This document shows, one piece after another, positions 7,548 to 11,019 of a DNA stretch of 11,019 nucleotides. This DNA comes from an uncultured Eubacteriales bacterium (GTDB lineage: Bacteria > Bacillota > Clostridia > Oscillospirales > Oscillospiraceae). The stretch's first letter is position 1. The number at the start of each line of letters is the position of its first letter. The notes beneath the pieces are model-generated. The model worked only from the letters and a program-made list of their open reading frames with translations. It was not told the origin of the DNA and did not search any database. Made by a program: the position numbers and the translations under genes. The DNA lies in NCBI GenBank assembly GCA_902475455.1, contig CABRZO010000074.1, positions 1 to 11,019 on the forward strand. The letters are read 5' to 3'.

Positions 7548-8708
7548 TCAAGACGGTTTCCCTTGGAGCTGGTCACTGATGGTGGCGATGAGCAGATACA
7601 TCTTGGTGTCGGTGCGCTGCAGGTCGCAGTCCAGAATTTCTTCCACCTTCTTGATTTTATAATGAACGGTGTTGCGATGGACAAACATTTTCTGGGAGAT
7701 TTCGTGGACTTGGCCGTCACATTTCAGATAGGTGCGCACAAATTCCACATAGTCGGTACCGCAGGCCCGATCATAGGCCTGCAGGGGGGCCAGATATTCC
7801 TCGTGTATTTCGCTGAGCACATCCTGGTTTTCCAGCCCGATGACGATTTTGTAGATGCCCAGGTTATTGTAGGCGTGCAGGGCGGCGGGCAGCTGCCCCC
7901 GGAGCTGGAGCGCCAGAATTTTGTCCGCCAGAGCGTAGCTCTTCTGAATGCACCGCACGCTTTTGGTGCACCGGCCCACGGAAAACAGCGGAAACGCATC
8001 CAGGCCCAGGGTGGATTGGAGCGCGGTGCAGAGCCCCCGCATTTTCTCCTCCACGTCTTCCGCGGAGTAGTTGGCAAAGAGCACCACCAGGGTGGCGCCC
8101 AGCATCAGCGGAATCGCCCGTATCCCTTGGTCTTCCAGAAAGCTTTGGGCGTCTGTCGGCAGCTGCTGGGCCACGGCGCCATCCCCCAGCTGGGCCAATG
8201 CCACGCAGTAACGCCACTCCGGGGCAAAGCCGTGGTTGCGTAGCGTGTTGACATAGAGCTCCTGGCGCTCCGGAAACTGGACGGCATTCAGCACGGCGGT
8301 TTCCAGGGCGTGTAGCTGGGCCTCGGAGTCTGCCACCATCTGAAACACTTTCTGCATCAGTGTCTCAATATGGATGTGCCAGGGTACGGTAAACAAGGGG
8401 AGGGAGACCTGATTGCAGAAATCGCATACCTCCTGAGGCAATGTCAGGATGTAGCCCCCCAGATTCACCACCACTGCGGCAATGCCGGCGTGGAAGCAGC
8501 TCTCCACCAGTTCCAGTAGTTCCGAGGGACTGTCCAGAGCCACCCCGGTAATAAAGATAATTTCACGGCCCTCCAAAAAGGCGGCAAAGTTGGCCTTTTC
8601 CACCACATGGACCCGGCACACGTGTCGATCCAGCCCGGCATCCCCGGCCACCAGCGATACTTCGTCATGGCGGACGGAATGATACCAGTCAGATACCAGA
8701 AGAGACAT
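7548..8708 (-). CDS. PucR-family transcriptional regulator
   Basis: 386 residues from the ATG at 8708, chosen because GGAGG (8716-8720) sits seven bases upstream and the family's N-terminal pattern begins at this methionine; a frame extension to 8951 runs through the leader hairpin and the promoter. The N-terminal PucR sensory domain (about 5-125) shows VAGDAGLDRHVCRVHVVE, the EIIFITG strand and AAVVVNLGGY. A middle region (about 150-300) resembles the CdaR/GGDEF-like domain of the family. The C-terminal helix-turn-helix (about 331-386) has HEISQKMFVHRNTVHYKIKK, a close match to the PucR/HTH_30 signature. Family members such as Bacillus PucR respond to nitrogen metabolites and control purine or other nitrogen-compound use. 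The gene is divergent from an ABC importer, with a PucR-box-like site between them, so it probably controls that operon; the effector is unknown. Confidence 0.9.
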   Translation of the reverse strand: MSLLVSDWYHSVRHDEVSLVAGDAGLDRHVCRVHVVEKANFAAFLEGREIIFITGVALDSPSELLELVESCFHAGIAAVVVNLGGYILTLPQEVCDFCNQVSLPLFTVPWHIHIETLMQKVFQMVADSEAQLHALETAVLNAVQFPERQELYVNTLRNHGFAPEWRYCVALAQLGDGAVAQQLPTDAQSFLEDQGIRAIPLMLGATLVVLFANYSAEDVEEKMRGLCTALQSTLGLDAFPLFSVGRCTKSVRCIQKSYALADKILALQLRGQLPAALHAYNNLGIYKIVIGLENQDVLSEIHEEYLAPLQAYDRACGTDYVEFVRTYLKCDGQVHEISQKMFVHRNTVHYKIKKVEEILDCDLQRTDTKMYLLIATISDQLQGKPS

Positions 8709-8730
8709 GAGTTTTCCTCCTATCAAATCG

Positions 8731-8778
8731 AAAAGGCAAGGGCGCTGAACCATTTCGTGTTCAGCGCCCTTGCCTTTT
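8731..8778. promoter_or_regulatory. Perfect 20-bp inverted repeat in the leader of the PucR-family gene
   Basis: AAAAGGCAAGGGCGCTGAAC (8731-8750) is the exact reverse complement of 8759-8778, with an 8-base loop. It is flanked by an A run and a T run in both directions, so it has the form of a two-way intrinsic terminator. On the minus strand the 3' T run (TTTT at 8734-8731) ends ten bases before the GGAGG of the PucR-family gene, and the predicted promoter lies just upstream. It could be an attenuator, a 5' stabilising hairpin, or a block to opposing transcription. Confidence 0.8.
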
Positions 8779-8791
8779 ACTTCTTCCTGCA

Positions 8792-8820
8792 ATTGTATCG
8801 GAACAGTAGAAAAGTTGCAA
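8792..8820 (-). promoter_or_regulatory. Predicted promoter of the PucR-family gene
   Basis: Read on the minus strand: TTGCAA (8820-8815), 17-base spacer, TACAAT (8797-8792). The start point would be near 8785, a few bases before the 20-bp hairpin, leaving a leader of about 77 bases. Confidence 0.55.
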
Positions 8821-9070
8821 GGGAGGATCAGCCAAAAAAGTGTTGCTGTGACGGCTGCCCTTGGGTAATTGTGTACAATGAAGGAAAATGGACAAAATGC
8901 AGGAATAAAAACGACATAATTCATTTTTGAAAAATGACGGTGAGAGCGCACTCCAAATTATTGTCTATTTTTTACCAAAGAAAAGATTTGGATAACCGAA
9001 GATATTGACATCTGCATTGAGCGATTGCACAAATTGACATGTGGGGACGTCCAAAGAGCGTCAAAACCCG
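8821..9070. promoter_or_regulatory. Divergent regulatory region
   Basis: AT-rich intergenic DNA between the PucR-family gene and the ABC operon with no gene seen. It holds a near-palindrome ATTGTGTACAAT (8868-8879), a perfect 17-base palindrome (8921-8937, TCATTTTT-G-AAAAATGA), a PucR-box-like site with an inverted partner (8971-8995), and a direct repeat ATTGACAT (9004-9011 and 9033-9040, 29 bases apart). The density of these elements suggests binding by at least one regulator. Confidence 0.45.
8971..8995. promoter_or_regulatory. Candidate PucR-type operator
   Basis: The minus strand of 8971-8983 reads TTTCTTTGGTAAA, which matches 12 of 13 positions of the Bacillus subtilis PucR box as recalled (WWWCNTTGGTTAA). 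An opposed half-site TTTGGATAA (8987-8995) gives CCAAA-N7-TTTGG dyad symmetry. It is centred about 90 bases upstream of the -35 of the ABC operon, a position suited to activation. Recognition by this particular protein is inferred. Confidence 0.4.
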
Positions 9071-9099
9071 TTGACGGCAAAAATGAAAGAAACTATAAT
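9071..9099 (+). promoter_or_regulatory. Promoter of the ABC transporter operon
   Basis: TTGACG (9071-9076), 17-base spacer, TATAAT (9094-9099). The start point would be near 9106, so the 92-base leader contains the whole terminator-like hairpin that follows. Confidence 0.85.
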
Positions 9100-9132
9100 C
9101 GCAACCATCAAAAGGCAATGGCCAACACACAC

Positions 9133-9184
9133 AGCGGAGGGCAATGGGGTCCTGGATACAAGACCCGATTGCCTTCCGCTTTTT
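9133..9184 (+). terminator. Terminator-like hairpin in the ABC operon leader (candidate attenuator)
   Basis: A 13-bp stem (9133-9145 with 9168-9180, one G-T pair) continues past one G-G mismatch into a 5-bp stem (GGGTC 9147-9151 with GACCC 9162-9166), loop of ten bases, and ends in TTTTT (9180-9184). This is the form of an intrinsic terminator, yet it lies between the operon promoter and its first gene, so read-through must be controlled or partial. The 3' arm ATTGCC can also pair with an upstream copy of GGCAAT at 9114-9119, giving a possible alternative structure. Confidence 0.75.
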
Positions 9185-9197
9185 AGGAGATGAGGAT

Positions 9198-9971
9198 ATG
9201 GTTCAGCTCAAGACAGAAATCGCCCTGGATGGTGTGGAGATGGTGTATCCCGCCGAGACCGGAAACGTCACCGCGCTGACCGGCGTGAGTTTTGACATAC
9301 AAAAAGGGGAGTTCATCTCCCTGTTGGGGCCCTCAGGATGCGGCAAGACCACGCTGCTGCGGATCATCGCCGGACTGCTGCAAAACACCGGCGGCACCGT
9401 GGGGGTGGCGGGAATGACCCCCACCCAGGCCCGGGAGAGCGGCGAGATGGGCATGGTGTTCCAGAGCGCCGTCCTCTATGACTGGCGCACCGTTCTCAAA
9501 AATGTGATGCTGCCCATGGAGATCAAAGGGGTGTATCGGGAGGAGCAGCGCCGGCGGGCAGAGGAAATGCTGGAACTGGTGGGGCTGTCCAAATTCAAGA
9601 ACAGCTACCCCTATGAGCTCTCCGGCGGCATGCAGCAGCGGGTATCCATCGCCCGGGCTCTGGCCACCAGCCCCAATATCCTATTGATGGATGAACCCTT
9701 TTCCGCCCTGGATGAGTTCACCCGGGAGAAACTCCACGACGATCTGCTTCAGATCTGTCACACCCGGGACATGACGGTGGTCTTCGTCACCCACAACATC
9801 GCCGAGAGCGTATATCTGTCGGACCGGGTGGTGGTGATGAGTCCCCATCCCGGCCGGGTCAGCGCCGTAGTCAACATCGACCTGCCCCATCCCCGGCGTC
9901 CGGAGATGCGGGAGAGCCAGGAATACTACGACTATGTATCCCTGATTCGCAACAGCTTCGAGGGGGTCTGA
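9198..9971 (+). CDS. ABC transporter ATP-binding protein, SsuB/TauB (nitrate/sulfonate/taurine-type) family
   Basis: 257 residues from ATG 9198, preceded by AGGAG (9185-9189) at eight bases; the in-frame ATG at 9144 is inside the terminator stem and adds 18 residues unlike the family. All ATPase motifs are intact: Walker A GPSGCGKT (44-51), Q-loop Gln89 in MVFQSAVL, signature LSGGMQQR (141-148), Walker B LLMDEP with Asp165-Glu166, D-loop SALDEF, and H-loop His199 in VTHNI. Length and the VYLSDRVVVMSPHPGRV segment are typical of the family that serves importers of nitrate, alkanesulfonates, taurine, thiamine precursors and related small nitrogen or sulfur compounds. It powers uptake through the permease whose gene starts two bases after its stop. 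The substrate-binding protein is not in the window. Confidence 0.93.
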   Translation: MVQLKTEIALDGVEMVYPAETGNVTALTGVSFDIQKGEFISLLGPSGCGKTTLLRIIAGLLQNTGGTVGVAGMTPTQARESGEMGMVFQSAVLYDWRTVLKNVMLPMEIKGVYREEQRRRAEEMLELVGLSKFKNSYPYELSGGMQQRVSIARALATSPNILLMDEPFSALDEFTREKLHDDLLQICHTRDMTVVFVTHNIAESVYLSDRVVVMSPHPGRVSAVVNIDLPHPRRPEMRESQEYYDYVSLIRNSFEGV

Positions 9972-9973
9972 AC

Positions 9974-10783
9974 ATGGCAACCAAGACAAAAAGCGCTTCG
10001 GCCCTGGCCCGGCCGGCGCCCCGGCCCTGGCTGGTCAATGTGGTCTGGCTGTTGGGTTTTTTCCTGGTGTGGGAGGCCATCGCCCTGGTCTTTGATCTGG
10101 CGGGCCAAAACAACACGAAATTCCCCTATTTGAAGGACATTCTCAAGTGGGCCTTTTCTCCGGAGTATGACGGCCTGGGCATCTGGCGGGCCACCGGCAT
10201 CACCCTGGGGGTGTTCGCCTCGGGCCTGGTCATCGGCTTTCTGGTGGGCGGACTGTTCGCCATCCTGATGAGTGCCTGTACCCCCGTTGAAAAGGTGGGC
10301 TACCCGCTGCTGCTGCTGAGCCAGATGATTCCCATGCTGGGGCTGGCCCCCATCATCGTCAGTATGGTGGGAGACTTCTCCACAGCCAAGCTGGCCATGA
10401 GCGCCTATATGACCTTCTTCCCGGTGGCGGCCAACTTCTTTGCGGGTCTCCAGAGTGTGGACAATCAGCGAAAAGAACTGCTGATGATGTCCGGGGCCAG
10501 CCCCGCCACCGTCTACCGTAAATTGATGGTGCCGGCCTCGCTGCCCTCCATGTTTATCGGACTGAAGCTGGCGGCCCCGTCGGCCTTCGCGGCGGTGATC
10601 TTCACCGAGGTGCTCTATCCCCAGAACGGCGGCATCGGCGGCGAAATCCTGAATTCCCAGTACGGCAACAACTGGGAGCTGTGCTGGGGCTACATTTTTA
10701 TGGCGGTGCTGGTGGCGGTGCTGTTGTTCTACGCCGCCAGTTTCTTAGAGAAGCTCATCGTACACTGGAAGAGTGCGGATTGA
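9974..10783 (+). CDS. ABC transporter permease, SsuC/TauC-type (BPD_transp_1)
   Basis: 269 residues with six predicted membrane helices (about 20-40, 74-99, 108-131, 137-158, 190-213, 237-257). The cytoplasmic EAA loop that contacts the ATPase is clear: KELLMMSGASPATVYRKLMV (168-187) with the invariant Gly174, followed by PASLP. ATG 9974 is two bases after the ATPase stop; the ribosome site GAGGGGG (about 9959-9965) lies within the end of the ATPase gene, so the two genes are translationally coupled. The family forms the membrane channel of binding-protein-dependent importers. The sequence does not show the substrate. Confidence 0.92.
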   Translation: MATKTKSASALARPAPRPWLVNVVWLLGFFLVWEAIALVFDLAGQNNTKFPYLKDILKWAFSPEYDGLGIWRATGITLGVFASGLVIGFLVGGLFAILMSACTPVEKVGYPLLLLSQMIPMLGLAPIIVSMVGDFSTAKLAMSAYMTFFPVAANFFAGLQSVDNQRKELLMMSGASPATVYRKLMVPASLPSMFIGLKLAAPSAFAAVIFTEVLYPQNGGIGGEILNSQYGNNWELCWGYIFMAVLVAVLLFYAASFLEKLIVHWKSAD

Positions 10784-10790
10784 GGAGGTG
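10782..10790 (+). promoter_or_regulatory. Strong ribosome binding site for the last gene
   Basis: GAGGAGGTG overlaps the TGA of the permease gene and ends five bases before ATG 10796. It fixes the start of the truncated gene. Confidence 0.85.
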
Positions 10791-10795
10791 TCAAT

Positions 10796-11019
10796 ATGAG
10801 TAAACAACCGACCCTCTACGGACGGGGAGAGCTGCTGGTGGTGCTGGACGTCCAGCGCCAGACCGCCCGGGTAACCCGGCTTTTGCGCACCGAGTTCCTG
10901 GCAGCTCTGGCAGGCCTGGTGCTCACACTGGCGCTGCTGGGCTGGAACTTTCCCCTATTCCAGGTGACCAACGACTTTGAATACACCTGGGGCATCACTG
11001 GCGGCATGCTGGTGGGGGG
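10796..11019 (+). CDS. Membrane protein of the ABC operon, N-terminal 74 residues (truncated by window end)
   Basis: The frame starts at ATG 10796, 12 bases after the permease stop, and runs open to the last base. The first 32 residues are polar and basic (MSKQPTLYGRGELLVVLDVQ..., ending in RLLRTEF). A hydrophobic helix follows (about 34-55, LAALAGLVLTLALLGWNFPLF) and a second may begin at WGITGGMLVGG. In importers of this class the third gene is often a second permease, and that is a possible reading, but the visible part does not show a recognisable permease pattern. Its place in the operon argues for a transport or transport-linked role. Confidence 0.7.
   Translation, partial: MSKQPTLYGRGELLVVLDVQRQTARVTRLLRTEFLAALAGLVLTLALLGWNFPLFQVTNDFEYTWGITGGMLVG

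Noticed and set aside
7440..8243. 267-codon forward frame opposite the PucR-family gene
   Set aside because: It includes the terminator hairpin and is a shadow of the regulator gene on the other strand.
8709..8951. N-terminal extension of the PucR-family protein to 8951
   Set aside because: The extra 81 codons run across the promoter and the 20-bp hairpin and do not resemble the family; ATG 8708 has a strong GGAGG at the right distance.
9144..9197. ATG 9144 as the start of the ABC ATPase
   Set aside because: It lies in the terminator stem with a ribosome site only two bases away; the added 18 residues are unlike the family, and ATG 9198 has AGGAG at eight bases.

Overview
The window looks like a chromosomal piece of a GC-rich gut Firmicute, probably of the Oscillospirales/Clostridia type. 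This is an inference from gene families and style: a YitT-family membrane protein, a very large secreted M60-like protease with dockerin, Fn3 and discoidin-like modules, a PucR-family regulator, an SsuB/TauB-type ABC transporter, strong GGAGG ribosome binding sites and sigma-A promoters with 17-bp spacers. No species can be named from the sequence alone.

Layout, left to right. (1) Bases 1-473 hold the 3' part of a YitT-family gene, closed by an intrinsic terminator (493-532). (2) Bases 533-863 have no supported gene and end in a strong promoter (835-863). (3) Bases 864-7354 form a two-gene operon: a 1766-residue secreted M60-like (gluzincin) protease carrying a dockerin-like module, then a 355-residue surface protein with a signal peptide, a cohesin-like domain, a GDQGS pentapeptide-repeat stalk and a C-terminal membrane anchor. 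A strong hairpin (7475-7515) separates this operon from the convergent gene. (4) Bases 7548-8708, on the minus strand, encode a PucR-family transcription regulator with its own promoter and a perfect 20-bp hairpin in its leader. (5) Bases 8709-9197 are a divergent regulatory region with a PucR-box-like site, palindromes, a consensus-like promoter and a terminator hairpin just before the next gene. (6) Bases 9198-11019 hold the start of an ABC import operon: the ATPase, the permease and a truncated membrane protein.

The two systems that stand out are these. First, the protease has a dockerin-like calcium-binding module and its immediate operon partner has a cohesin-like domain on a flexible stalk and a membrane anchor. 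This suggests a two-gene surface-display device: the exported glycoprotein or mucin protease would dock onto its own membrane-tethered receptor. Second, the PucR-family regulator is divergent from an ABC importer whose leader has both a PucR-box-like site and a terminator hairpin with a duplicated 5' arm, which suggests control at both initiation and elongation. The transported substrate cannot be read from the sequence; the PucR link makes a purine, hydantoin or related nitrogen compound a reasonable guess.
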